A DNA stretch of 64,000 nucleotides from Hevea brasiliensis (Eukaryota; Streptophyta; Magnoliopsida; Malpighiales; Euphorbiaceae): positions 41,287,593 to 41,351,592 of the forward strand of contig NC_079501.1 in NCBI RefSeq assembly GCF_030052815.1, read 5' to 3'. Positions 44,685-56,529 of the stretch are shown here, in pieces (position 1 is the first letter of the stretch; each line of letters starts with the position of its first letter). The notes beneath the pieces are model-generated. The model made no database searches. It had not been told where the DNA came from and was given only the letters and a program-made list of their open reading frames with translations. Position numbers and translations under genes: made by a program.

Positions 44685-45929
44685 TCAGTCTCCACCTCTA
44701 TAGATCAAGAATAAATCCTTAGTTCTTCTCAAGTACGTAAGGATATTCTTGACAGCTATCCAGTGTTCCAAACCTAGATTGGATTGATGCATGCTAGTCA
44801 AACTAACAGTATATGCGATATCTGGCCTAGTACACAACATTGCATACATTAAACTTCCAATAGCCAAAGCATATGAAATCCTGGCCATTTTATCTCTTTC
44901 TTCAAGTGTCTTTGGAGACATCTCTTTAGAAAGATGGATACCATGTCTCACTGGTAACAATCCTCTCTTGGAATCAAGCATTTTAAACCTCTTTAACACT
45001 TTTTCCAAGTATGGACTTTGGGATAAACCAATTATTCTTTTCGCTCTATCTTTATAGATGCAAATCACAAGAATATAGGTTGCCTCTCCTAAGTCTTTCA
45101 TGGAGAATGTACTTGACAACCATACCTTTACAGTTGTCAACATACCTGTGTCAATACCCATCAACAGTATGTCATTCACATATAAGACAAAGAAAGTGAT
45201 AGCACTGTCACTAACCTTCTTATATACACATGGCTCATCCTCATTTTTGATAAAACCAAATGACTTAATGGTTTCATCAAAATGGATGTTCCAACTCCTC
45301 AAAGCTTGCTTCAACCCATAAAAGGATCGCTTTAGCTTGCATACCTTGGAACCATCTTGGGATTCAAAACCCCTAGGTTGTTGCATGAAAATGTTTTCTT
45401 CAATGTATCCATTGAGAAAAACTGTTTTGACATCCATCTGCCAAATCTCATAATCATAGTATGCAGCTATTACTAATAGAATCCTAATTGATTTAAGCAT
45501 GGCAACAGGCGAGAAAGTCTCCTCATAGTCGATTCCTTGCCTTTTGCGAAACCCTTTCGCTACTAGCCTTGCCTTATAGGTCTCTACCTTTCCATCAGAA
45601 CCAATTTTTTTCTTGAAAACCCATTTGTTCCCTATAGGTATAATACCTTCAGGTGGGTCAACAAGATCCCAAACTTGATTCTTATACATGGAATCAATCT
45701 CGGATTTCACAGCATCAATCCATTTCGAAGAGTCTATATCTGATATAGCTTCTTCATAGGTAAGTGGATCATCTTCATGATCTACTTCTTCATGAGTAGA
45801 CAACTCTTGTTCTTTTTCATGAAGGAAATCATATCTCACGGATGGGTGAGATACCCTGGTTGTTCTAGGAAGAATAGCTGTAGATGTTTCATCAATGGGT
45901 GTAGGTTGACTAAATGGATCTATATCCAT
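44685..45929 (-). pseudogene. Copia element (minus): reverse transcriptase (414-codon open stretch), catalytic Asp lost
   Basis: The RT contains WIDAVKSEIDSMYKNQVWDL, NKWVFKKKIGSDG, YKARLVAKGFRKRQGIDYEE, TFSPVA, IWQMDVKTVFLNGYIEE, VCKLKRSFYGLKQALRSW and YVNDILLMGID. The conserved YVDD box reads YVND (first Asp to Asn), which should abolish polymerase activity. It ends with SYALAIGSLMYAMLCTRPD and the RNase H connection. The first methionine is only the first of this open stretch; copia pol is part of one polyprotein. Confidence 0.93.
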
Positions 45930-46214
45930 CTAATCTGTTGGTTGGTCAGAATTCTCCAATTCTAACTCTATTTGCCTTCCTTTGCCTCCTTCTTGAACAA
46001 ACTGTTGTTCAAAAAATGTGGCATCTCTACTTACCACAACTTTTTGTGAAGTAGGCAAATAAAAATAATATCCAAAACTATATTTTGGATATCCAACAAA
46101 TCAACCCTTTTCTGATCTAGTTTCCAATTTATCGGTGTTCAGCTTTTTGATATAAGCTAGACAACCCCAAATCTTAACATGTTTAAGACTTGGTTTTCTT
46201 CCATGCCATATCTC
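45930..46214 (-). pseudogene. Copia element (minus): integrase C-terminal region, degenerate
   Basis: The strand continues the polyprotein between integrase and RT. Near 46060-46100 the minus strand encodes a GYPKYSFGYYFYLPTSQKVV-like stretch typical of this linker. A stop near 46210 and another at 45930 close it off on both sides. Confidence 0.7.
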
Positions 46215-46841
46215 TTAAGGTGTGGAAGAAACTGATTTTGATGAAATGCTATTCAGAATACACAAAGCTGATTCTAATGCCAATCCCCAAAAGGAGATTG
46301 GCATATCAGTATAGCTCATCATACTACATCCCATATCCAATAGGGTATGATTTCTCCTTTCAGATACACCATTCAGCTGTGGTGTTCCTGGAGGAGTCAA
46401 CTGGGAAACAATGCCGTGCTCTCTCAAGTATTCATCAAATTCAGTACTTAAATATTCACCTCTACGATCTGATCGAAGAGCTTTAATACTCTTTCCTGTT
46501 TGATTTTCTACTTCAAATTTAAATTCTTTGAACTTTTCAAAGGATTCATGTTTGTATTTCATCAAATACAAATACCCAAACCTTGATTTATCATCAGTAA
46601 AGGTAATAAAGTAATGAAAACCACCTCTAGCCATTTCCTTAAATGGACCACATACATCACTATGTATTAGCTCCAAAATATTTTCAGCCCTTAGCCCTTG
46701 TCCAACAAAGGCTGATTTAGTTATTTTACCCTGAAGGCAAGATTCACAAGTTGGAGTAGGCTCAGAGCCCAATGAGGATAGAATCCCCATTTTCTCCAAT
46801 TTTGCAATCCTATCTTTTGCAACATGACATAACCTTAAGTG
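46215..46841 (-). pseudogene. Copia element (minus): integrase core
   Basis: It begins with the GAG-pre-integrase end (EKMGIL) and a cysteine pair (CESCLQGK), followed by the DDE core: ELIHSDVCGPF, ITFTDDKSRFGYLYLMKYK, LRSDRRGEYLS and NGVSERRNHTLLDMGCSMM. The three acidic residues are present. The open stretch of 194 codons stops at 46215 just after a polyserine end. It is the best-preserved enzyme domain of this copy. Confidence 0.92.
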
Positions 46842-47384
46842 CTAAATATATTTTGAACTTGAGTTGATTTTCACTATGGCATTGCATTCATTCAGATAAC
46901 TTGCATTCATTTTGTGTTTGTCATTATTATCCAAATAATAAAGACCATCATTCATATAACCCGAACTAATATATTTATTTCCAAAATAAATATTGCAAAC
47001 ATCATCTGTGAACTGAAATTCATAGCCATTTCTAGTCAAACTAGATATAGAAATGATGTTCTTAAAAGCATCAGGTACATATAAAATATTATCCAAACAC
47101 AAAATATGTCCTGACATGTAAAAAGATTTAGAACTTATGGCTAAAGCTTCAACAGTTGAGCCATTGCCAATCCGAACTCTAAAATCTCGAAAACACAAGC
47201 TGCTACTATTTGCTAGTTCCTACATATTATAAGAAATGTGAGAACTGGAACCAGTATCTAAAACCCAAGCTATAAATGAACTATGAGTACCATCAGAATC
47301 TAAATAACAAGATATGGACATACCTTCCGAAGGTCTATCCTTCTTATCCTTCAGGGAAGCAAGATACTCTGGGCAGTTTCTTTT
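46842..47384 (-). pseudogene. Copia element (minus): protease and GAG-pre-integrase region
   Basis: The segment encodes a divergent protease zone (the minus strand near 47220-47280 reads like AWVLDTGSSSHIS-type text), then FRVRIGNGSTVEALAI, LDNILYVPDAFKNIISISSL and YYLDNNDKH. The last motifs (LYVPDxxxNIISxSxL) are characteristic of the copia protease-integrase junction. Stops at about 47385, 47199 and 46842 interrupt it. Confidence 0.8.
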
Positions 47385-48165
47385 CTAGTGCCCATCTTTC
47401 TGGCAGTGGAAACACTTTCCTTTGCCTCCATCAGCTTTAGTCTTCCCTTTCTGTTTAGCTATTTTCTTGGAAGGACCAAGAATCTGAGGTTTCTTTTTCT
47501 TATTGCCCTTCTTCTTGTTGGACTTTCCAGCAGAAGAAGATGCAATCAAAGCTACCTCTTTTCCTTTATTGCCCGACATATTCTTTTGGGCAATAACCAG
47601 CATGTTGGGTAAACCAGCCAAGGTGCATTCGTGTTTAGTCATATGGGAATTTGTCACAAAATTCCCAAAAGAGTCAGGAAGGGATTGAAGGATCAAATCC
47701 GTCTGCAGTTGGAAATCCATGTTGAAGTCAAGATCCTCTAGCTGCTCGATTAGCCGAATCATCTTGTGGACATGATCCCCAACATTCTGTCCCTCAGACA
47801 TTCTCATGCGGAACAGCTGCCTAGATATCTCATAACTAGCATTCCTGCTGTGCTCGCCATCTAACTCTTGTAGGTGAAGGAGGATCTCACTCGCACTCTG
47901 CATGTTCTTATGCTGCTTCTGTAACTCATTACTCGTGGAAGCAAGCATGTAACACTTAGCTCTCATATCATGCTCCTTCCATTTGTCCAAAGTTTCATGT
48001 TCCTCTTGAGTGGCCTCTGGAGGTAAGGGACCAGAAACATTTGAGTCTAGAACATATCCTATATTTTCAAGGTTCAGGACAAGTTTCAAATTTCTTACCA
48101 ATTAGACAAATTAGGTCTTGTCAACCTATTGTGATCAAGTATGCTTGCAAGGATATTGGATGGTG
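47385..48165 (-). pseudogene. Copia element (minus): gag (UBN2-type) with CCHC knuckle
   Basis: The open stretch of 238 codons from 48101 encodes a gag of the UBN2 type (LDKWKEHDMRAKCYMLASTS, MQSASEILLHLQELDGEHSR, MRMSEGQNVGDHVHKMIRLI, DLILQSLPDSFGNFV), a lysine-rich tail and the start of the knuckle CFHCQKDGH. A stop replaces the tryptophan after GH (TGG to TAG); KRNCPEYL follows, completing CCHC. Near 48100 a one-base deletion relative to the plus-strand copy (ATTGGTAAG against ATTGGCTAAG) cuts off the true start near 48150. Confidence 0.92.
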
Positions 48166-49938
48166 CTCATTATCAAAAAATTAACTGTAGAAAATAACCA
48201 GATTAATTAGTAAATGTATCATGTAATTAACCAAAATGATTATGGTCTTTTAATCAAATTGGTCCTCCCACTAACTTAGCGAATCCTACACTTCCAAAGT
48301 AGAAAACGAAAATCCTAGTTGGATGGATTTCTAGTGGGTGATTAAATTCTTATAATTCTATTGATCATCCTCAGGTACATCCATTATTGGAATTACAATA
48401 AACTATAAGTGAGCAACTCCTTGCCCATCACATCTCATGTGACGTTCAATCCTTTACCTAGCCTCTAATGCTCAAAATCTCAAGTACATCCATTATTGAC
48501 TTATCTTGCATTAGTTAAGTTGATCCTATTAAGTCAGTAATTATGAAAATAATTTTAATGTCCTTAGGTACATCCAATATTGGCCACCAAACTATTTACA
48601 TATTTACAACATCTCATGCTTAACAATTATTCTTAAGAAAATCTCTTAAATTAATTGCATCATATGTAACTATTTAAAATTTCTTAAAATAATTGCCTCA
48701 ATGGAGGGCCCATGTTATAATTACTTTAATTATAGCATTTCCAACTTAATCATTTGTTTGGAAGATTTTATGATCATCCTGATTACTATTAAGGTCTCAC
48801 TTTGCACATTATCCATTTAGCATGCATATATCATATACTTGTACACATTCCCATACATCTCATGCATTCATGGATAAACAGTAAATATGGTATGATCATG
48901 GACTTTTTAAGGGATTCAATTCTGAGCCACTAAGAATTGAATCAGGGCATTCCTCAGTGCATTTCATTCATTCATTTTATAAGAGTTGCCGAAGGAGTAT
49001 ATAATCAATACTTGATATTGAATTCCTCCCACTAGTCTCACCAATGCTCTTGACCTCCTTGATCTTCTTACAATCCAGTTACATAGTAATCCTTGGCATA
49101 CCAAGGTGAATTTACAAGAACTTAAATAAATAAAATTACAACCCAAAATTATTACAACCATAATAATACATGTCCAAAATAAATTAATTAATTTACAATC
49201 CCAAAGAAACATAAAAGATATAAATCCAATCACATTGGTCTTTTATAGTCCATGATCATCCATCATGCATATCACTATTTAACACTTAAATAAAATATAC
49301 ATACTTAAATTAAATTGAATATCTCATATTCAATTTAAAAATCCAGATTTGAATATGATTCAAACAAATTTAAAAATTCATATTTGAATCACATTCAAAC
49401 AAATTTAAAAATTCAGATTTGAATCACATTCAAACAACCTTAAAAATTCATCTTTGAATCACATTTAAACAATTTCTAAAAATCATATTTCAATCACATT
49501 TAAACAATTTTTGAAAATTCAGATTTGAATATTATTCAAACAACTTTAAAAATTCAGATTTGAATATGATTCAAACAACTTTAAAAAATTCAGATTTCAA
49601 TCATATTCAAACAACTTTTAAAATTCAAATTTGAATCACATTCAAACAATTTTTAAAATTCTCATTTGAATCAAAATTTAATTATGGGATTAAAACTCTA
49701 ATTAAACAATTTAATTAGACATAGGATGAGTTTTTAGATCATACAACAATTGTAAATTAAAAGCCAAACCTTGCGCACACCATGGGAGGAGCCAAACCAT
49801 GCGCACCCATGGTGCACTCCACCATGCCGCCACCTTTCATTGCAACCAGCAATGGATCTATCATCTCATGATCATACCACATAATTAAATCATATAATCA
49901 AAAATCTAAATGGCAAATATAGTGGCTCTGATACCAAT
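48166..49938 (-). other. Copia element (minus): untranslated leader with repeats and priming site
   Basis: About 1.8 kb without coding potential between the priming site and gag. It contains three copies of a CTCAGGTACATCCATTATTG motif on the plus strand (48370-48390, 48479-48499, 48563-48583), the 35-bp tandem repeat at 49320-49695, and the priming site TTGGTATCAGAGCC on the minus strand (49924-49938), matching initiator tRNA-Met. The same parts occur in the plus-strand copy. Confidence 0.85.
49320..49695 (-). repeat. 35-bp tandem repeat in copia leader (about 10 copies)
   Basis: Units of AAATTCAGATTTGAATYA and CATTCAAACAAYTTT-like text repeat with a 35-36-bp period. Every unit carries the inverted repeat TTTGAATNNNATTCAAA, with arm bases varying. 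It is the inverted counterpart of 58901-59240. Confidence 0.85.
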
Positions 49939-51818
49939 TGAAGGAGCGGAAGCATGAAAAACACAAGTTTATACCATTGAATTCAAAAATTTTCACCTAG
50001 GGTCACATGTATCATGCAAGATTTATTTTTATCTATTTGATTTCAATGATAAACAACATGTTAAAACTCTTTTAATATGTTTTTTGGATCTGTATTTGCC
50101 ATTTAAGATTTTAGAATTAATTAGATTTTAGAATTAATCAAGAACAAGTGCACTAACCTCTTGATGCACTGTAGTGTGTTTGGCACCTTTGGGATGCGTC
50201 TTTAGGACACCAGATGTTGTCCCTCTAGCTTTTCCATACCAAGATCACCTATGGCAACCCTTGAATAGCTTCTAAAGCTTTTTCTATGAATTAGAAAATC
50301 AAGTTTTGCATTTTGAGAGATTAGAGATGTAAACAAAACACTAGAAACAATTTCTAGTATTTTTAATTCAAGAAATTGTTTGCTAATCTCTTGGAATTGG
50401 TGAGGGATGACGAAGAAAAGATAATGGGAGCCTCAAGGGTTGTGGCACGAAGGGAGGCAGTAGCTAGTTGTTTTTTTTTTCTTTTCATAATAACACTTAT
50501 ATAGCTAGGTCACCAGTTAAAACCCTTGCCACATGTCACATTTTGATTGGCTCTAGGTTTAATTGACCCAATCACATTGTGCCAAGAGTCAAACCTATAT
50601 TTAATCTTAATTTTAATAATCTTACATGATTAAAAGACATTTTCCAAGCTTATGTGTAATGCCATGTGTCACCATCTCATGGTGCCACATGTCACCCTGT
50701 GAAATGACCAAAATGCCCCTGTGTCTTAATTTTGAGTTCTCAACCAAAAATAATTATTTCTCTTCTTCTAATCAATTTATATCAAATATAAATTAATTAA
50801 TTATTCTCTATTAATTAATTTTTCATTAATTAAATTTATATTTAAACACTTTAAATATAAATTTAACTTATACTATATCTAATAACCTATATTTGGTTTC
50901 AAGTCATGCTAGGGACTTTGCATTCTAATTGCAAACCAAACCTATTTAATTAATCAATTAAACTCTTTAATTAATTAATTAAATCATAGTTAATTTTGTG
51001 ATTAGTTATGTATGTGTGTGACTTACTAAGCTCATCACTAATTGGCAATGAAACATGATATCAACTCTTAATATCATCAGAACTCTTTCTTACCATAAAT
51101 GATTTCTCTAAATCATTTTATGAACCTCATAGACTATGGTTAACACCTAGCATAGCATGCTATGGCCACCCAATCGGTAATAAGGTTTACCTTAAATGAA
51201 CCTATAATCATATGTTACCATGCACTAGAATCTGTTACAAAATCCCAATTCAAGCTGGAGTCATGGTTTATGTCAAACCCCATTTGCTATGAATATTATG
51301 TTCTCTTTGAATTCCAGTTCTTGATTAAAAGATTTTCTCATCAGAAACTCTTTTCTGATTAAATCTATCTGTCCTGGCCAGGAACTTGAAACATCAAGAA
51401 CAATTAAATGAACATAGGATTTTATCCCTTTTTACTTAGAGGAACAGATTCCATCTTGATCAACACCTACCTCCATATATAACTAGTAGGATCCAACACA
51501 TGCCCATATACCCATACACAGTATAAGTATGAAAACAGTATCAAACTCAAACCACCTATATACAAGATAACTGTGCTATCTCAGGTCTAAAGATTATTTG
51601 CACTGATATGATTTATGACAATACATTGACAAGAGTAAACTCCATGTGCTTGTCATAAGTGTCACTGGTTCGACCTACTTATCATGTATAAGTGCCTATC
51701 ATGTTTGTCATATGGCATGAGACTCACCCTTCCATCTTATTTATATCTCATATAAATAACTTGGAAATAAATATGAATACAATCTTTTTGGATAAGTCAT
51801 GTCCTTATTGTGTAGTAT
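49939..51818 (-). mobile_element. Copia element (minus): 5' LTR, truncated by a family-C LTR
   Basis: On the plus strand it starts TGAAGGAGCGG beside the priming site and runs collinear with the inverse of 56750-58631. It stops at 51818 where a family-C LTR begins; the last 220 bp or so of the LTR are missing. No TSD is recognised for that join. The LTR has no coding content. Confidence 0.87.
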
Positions 51819-52581
51819 TGTAACATCCTCATTTTAGGTAGTCCATACAGTCTACTGTTCCAGTGACTAGTGTCAGTCCGGACAGCTAGAACGTTCGGAA
51901 AAATATTTAAACTAAAGTGAGGAACCAAAAATTTAGTCAAATATTAATAAGAAAAAAAATTTTAGGAAAAATTATAAAATAATTCTTGAGACTTCAGAGA
52001 AGGGTCATTGAGGTTCTTATGGCATTAGAATGCCAAGAAAATACTTAGAAAAATTTTTCAATCAGTACAGACAATTTTGACCCATTAAGCCAAACGGAGG
52101 GCATTTTGGTCATTTCGTCTTCAGAGATAATTTTTGGGCCAACTTTTCCAGTTAAATAAATAATTTATATAACATAAAATATAAACAAATATTGTCAAAA
52201 ATTTAATTGCAATTAAATAGACAAGAAATGGAGAGAAAAATGAAAAAAAATGGATTTATGACATCATCAAGATGTCATTAAAACTCACCTAACCAATCCA
52301 ATCTTGACACATGGCATAAACATATATAAAAGAGGCCAAATGGGCTAGAGAACCAAAAAAAAAAAAAAAATCAAACCTCCTCTCTCCTTCTTCTTCATGC
52401 CGCCACCCTCCCCACCATGGTCACCCATTAGCAAACTTTTAAAAGCTTGATTTCCCCCACTTTTACCCAACTAAACCCCTAACCTAGCAACACAAGAACT
52501 TGCTCTTACACCTTGGTGATTCTTTTGGGAGAAAAAAGAAGAGGAAAACAAGAGCTTTAGCAAGTGGGAAAATCTTACTCC
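51819..52581 (+). mobile_element. Outer family-C LTR, left part
   Basis: It starts TGTAACATCCTC and is collinear with the inner LTR at 52582 but lacks about 110 bp that in the inner copy hold the 5S-like block. The palindrome TGACATCATCAAGATGTCA is at 52259-52277. It is cut after ACTCC (52577-52581) by the inner LTR and resumes at 56185. An A17 run lies near 52356. Confidence 0.85.
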
Positions 52582-52751
52582 TGTAACATCCTCCCGGTAG
52601 CAACTCCGTACATTCTACTGTTCCGGTGACCGGTGTCGGTCCGGACAGTTAGAACGTCCGGAAAAATATTTAAACTAAAGTCAGGGACCATAATTAACTC
52701 AAATATTAATAAGAAAAATTTAGTAAAAATTTTAGAAATAAAATACAACCA

Positions 52752-52800
52752 AGTTAAAAGAGCCGGTGCCCAAGCGATGGGTAACCAGAGGTAAGTTGCG
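52752..52800 (+). promoter_or_regulatory. 5S-like block at +170 of family-C LTR
   Basis: AGTTAAAAGAGCC followed by AAGCGATGGGTAACC matches 5S box A and the intermediate element; box C is poorly kept. The position from the LTR start equals that in families A and B. A T5 run occurs near 52855. Confidence 0.48.
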
Positions 52801-55073
52801 GTTCTCGCAACGAGGAGCCCTAGACCCGGAAAAAAATTTATAAAATAATTTTTGGGACTCCAGAGAAGGGTCATTGAGGTTCCTATTGCATTAGAATGCC
52901 ATGAAAATATTTAGAAAATTTTTTCAATCGGTACAGCCAATTTTGACCCGTTAAGCCAAACGGAGGGCATTTTGGTCATTTCGCCTTCAGAGACGATTTT
53001 TGGCCGACTTGTCCAGTTGAGTAAATAATTATTATGGTCTAAAATATGAATAAACATTACTAGAAATTAAATTGAAATTGAGTAGTGAAGAAAAGAAAAG
53101 AAAAATCAAAGAAAAGCTCATTTATGACATCTTGATGATGTCATTTATAAATTATGACCAATCACAATTAAGCCATCATTTGACTAACTAATAAAGAGAC
53201 TAAATGAAGACCAAATAACCAAAAATTACAGCAGCCATTCTTCTTCTTCTTGACCAAAACGTGACTTCTCCCCATCTCCCTCCATTGATGCACTCACCCA
53301 AGCTCCAAAACCTAGCCAATTACACCATAAAACCCCTATATGCCTTCATAAAACTTGGTCCTCACACCTAGAGCAAGCTTTGGACAGAAAAAAGAAAGGA
53401 AGAAAGTGAAGTTTTGAAGTCTTAGAAGTGGCTCCATTCAAGGTTAGTGTACATATGTATTAAAAACACATTAATTCCATGTTAGAGATGTGTAATAGGT
53501 AAGAAATTGTGGAATAAATGAACCAAACCCATGTGTATGAATGCCATGAATTTCGGCAGCCATATTGAAGGAATAGAAATGAGGGTTTTTTTGGACTTAG
53601 AGTGGATTAGAAATGATGTTTAAGATACATATACACAAGGATAATAAATTGGTATGCTAACTAACGCATCTTGTAGAAAACATAAGGTGAAGCTAGGGTT
53701 TTGGGGGAATGAAAATTGATTTGGCTTATGAATTTGTTAGAGCACATTTTAATGGTCAATTAGTGACCATTTTAGGTAAGTTGACCATATTATGGACTGA
53801 AAAATAGGATTGCAAAGTGAAGTTGTAGGCTGCCCTAGGACAGCAGCAGAGGGACTGAAAATTCAGTCCACTTGCACTGCCATAACTTGGGCTGTGTTGG
53901 TCCAATTGGTGTTTGGCCAATTGGACATGAAACTAGGCTTATAATGGCACATTTTTTCTGAAGAAACCATTCCCAAAAGACCAAAGCAAGAGGACCAAAA
54001 CTTGGCCCCAATCCGGATAGCCTGCAAACAGCCCCTGCAGAAATGACCAAATGAACAGTATCTGTTCATTTGGCCATAACTCACTGTAGATATGGTCAAT
54101 TGACCTGAAATTTTTACAGCAACAAGATAAGATATAGACAAACAACTTTCATGAAGGACACCAATCTAAATTATGCCATTAACCTAATCAAATCATTGAG
54201 CAAAGTGAAGTTTACTGTACTGAGATTTCCAGAATTTTCATTTGAACAGTAATGTTTGGATGACTATAACTCTCTCTAGAAAACTCGGATTTAGGTGATT
54301 CTTGAACCGATGAAAACCTAAGGCATAATAGAACATTTCATATGAAGAAAGTTAGGCCAAATTATGAACTTAACTTGATCAAATTACTGACCAAAGTTGG
54401 ACCAAAATCTGCCAAAACCCAAAAGTGCAGCATGAACAGTGCACGTGAACAGTAAACTTATTTTGGCCATAACTTGAGCTACAAAACTCCAAATGGAGTG
54501 ATTCAAAAAAGGAAATTCAACTAGACAGAATAAGGAACAACTTTCATGTTTACTATTTCCTCAAATTCCCACTGTAAAAATAACAAATGGAACAGTAAAG
54601 ATGAAGCACCAAATTTGAAAATTTTGTTCAATTAGCATTAAACTTAGAAATGGTATTGGCAACCAATACCAACAAGTTTGAAATACAAAATGTGGTATGT
54701 TTGAGGTGTTAAGACCAATACACCTATTTTCTATCCAAAAGTCAACATTTTTGTTGACCAATGAGGTGAATAGTGACACTAAAACCAAAAATTGGCAATT
54801 TTGCCAAAATGACCTAAGCTTTGAGAAAGTGACCAAAACCAACAAGTTTTGAATACAAAATGTGGTATGTTGGGAGTACTAAAACCAATGTACCTATTGT
54901 TTATGCAAAAGTCAACATTTTAGTTGACTAATGAAATGAATAGTGACATGAAAACTTGAAATTCAAAAATTGTGAAACTTAAAAGTGCAAAATGCCCCAG
55001 TAGGCCTAATGTGATTGGTTTGGATAGATTGGCATGCCAATAGGGTATTGTTTTAGCAGTACTGCGAAAGGCT

Positions 55074-55150
55074 TTATGCCTGTATTCATGGATTTATGCC
55101 CGTATTCATGGCTTTTATGCCCGTATTCATGGCTTTTATGCCCGATTATG
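55074..55150 (+). repeat. 22-bp tandem repeat in family-C LTR
   Basis: Three to four units of TATGCCCGTATTCATGGCTTT. Not obvious in the family-C LTR of element 2. Confidence 0.75.
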
Positions 55151-55549
55151 TGATATCATGGCTTTTTAGCCATACTGACTGCATACGTGGTAGACGTTCT
55201 GCGTCCCATGGTATGACAGCCCGAGACACCATGTGTCGGTTAACGACCGTTATCCATCCGATCGTCCAAAGATAGGTTACTTGGGCATGGAAAAGTATAA
55301 CTGTAATTGAACTGATTGTTAAAGAAAATATGAAAATTAAATATCAGGAATGATTACGATAGAATACAAAGAAACTCAAGATCATGAAGAAAATAATTAA
55401 CGAAATGCATGAAGAAGTTAATATCATAAAACATGATTAGCCCTCGACTAAACAATAAGTTAGTAATTAGTCAATTCTTATGAACACAATAGCAAGGAAA
55501 TTATTATTTTTATTTGCATATATTATATTTTCTTATATTATTGGCACCA

Positions 55550-55566
55550 CTAAGCTTTATGCTTAG
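55550..55566 (+). promoter_or_regulatory. Conserved LTR hairpin (family C)
   Basis: CTAAGC-TTTAT-GCTTAG is a perfect 6-bp stem following GGCACCA and preceding GCGTCGC. At stem position 3 it has A-T where families A and B have G-C, a compensatory change. Confidence 0.52.
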
Positions 55567-56184
55567 CGCGTCGCTTTTGCAACGCGTAGGTACTGAAGAT
55601 TTGGACAGAGGGCCCGGTAGACCACAGATTGGGTAAGTCCATCCTGCAGCTCTGCATAGTGTCCGTGTCACCTCAACTTCTGCAGTGCATTGGTAGGACA
55701 CTAGGTGTCATTTTGGCATTCTGTAATAAATTTTGATTTTCTCATATGTAATGAAACTTATGTAATGTATTTTGATTTTCATGTAAATAATGCAAATTTG
55801 TGTTTGTGAAAGGAAAAGTGAATACATAACTGTGACTTGTACATGATTATTACATGAGATGAATGAATGATTAAATGAATGGTGAAAAATGTTGAGATTT
55901 TGATATTGAAGTTTGAGAGTGATGAGATGATTGAATATGATCATAGGAAGTGTTTTTCACAGGTTCCGAAGAACTGTTTTCTCTATTTGTAGCCGGTATT
56001 CTGCCGGATTTTCTTTAAAATTTTCGAAACCTCAAATAAATTACAATTTCAATAAATGAATTATATTTCACAAGTTATTTTCAAAACTATGATAAAAAAA
56101 TGAATTCAGATAAAATAGAGTGCTCCGGCACACTGAGTTGCATAACTTGCTCGGCTACACTGTAGTCGGGTAAGGGGTGTCACA

Positions 56185-56529
56185 ACTCCTTTGAGGTTAG
56201 TGACCTAACCATGGATTTTATTTTAAATTCATGTTAAGGACTTTGAATGAGTGTAAATTTCAAAGGAAATTTGTTAAAAACCACTTGTATGCTATTCCAT
56301 ATTTTTCGGCAGCCATGGTTAGGGTTTGATTGTGTTGAGCTCAATGAAGTTAAAAGACCATCATGGCAGCCCACCATATGTACCCACTAAATGGATTGAT
56401 GAAATGCAAGTTAAATGCATGATTTGAGATGTTAGGGTTAGGGTTTCGGTATAAAATGGAGACTTTGATCATGTAATGATGAAAGTGAGTTTTAATGGTC
56501 AATTAGTGACCATTTGGTTATGTGTAAAC
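56185..56529 (+). mobile_element. Outer family-C LTR, right part
   Basis: It continues the LTR broken at 52581, starting with the second ACTCC; GGTTAGTGACC here is the splice-donor-like site of this LTR (TTGAG/GTTAGT near 56197). It is cut at 56529/56530 by the plus-strand copia element. The remaining part of the LTR would lie beyond that element, outside the window. Confidence 0.82.

Larger units (their letters stand above)
52577..56189 (+). mobile_element. Solo family-C LTR (52582-56184) with 5-bp TSD ACTCC, inserted in a family-C LTR
   Basis: It starts TGTAACATCCTCCCGG at 52582 and ends GGGGTGTCACA at 56184, 3603 bp, bracketed by ACTCC on both sides. It holds the palindromic block CCGGTGACCGG at 52623-52633, the 5S-like block at 52752-52800, the TGACATCTTGATGATGTCA palindrome at 53124-53142, a donor-like CAAG/GTTAGTG at 53442/53443 and the hairpin at 55550-55566. 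The middle is made of reiterated modules with CATAACTTGAGC-like text. Frames inside have no known domain. Confidence 0.93.

Noticed and set aside
49924..49938. tRNA-Met gene fragments at GGCTCTGATACCA sites
   Set aside because: These are retrotransposon priming sites next to LTR ends; no tRNA body is present.
51814..51818. TSD for the outer family-C LTR
   Set aside because: AGTAT left of 51819 has no partner inside the window; the right end of that LTR is beyond the plus copia, so no call is possible.
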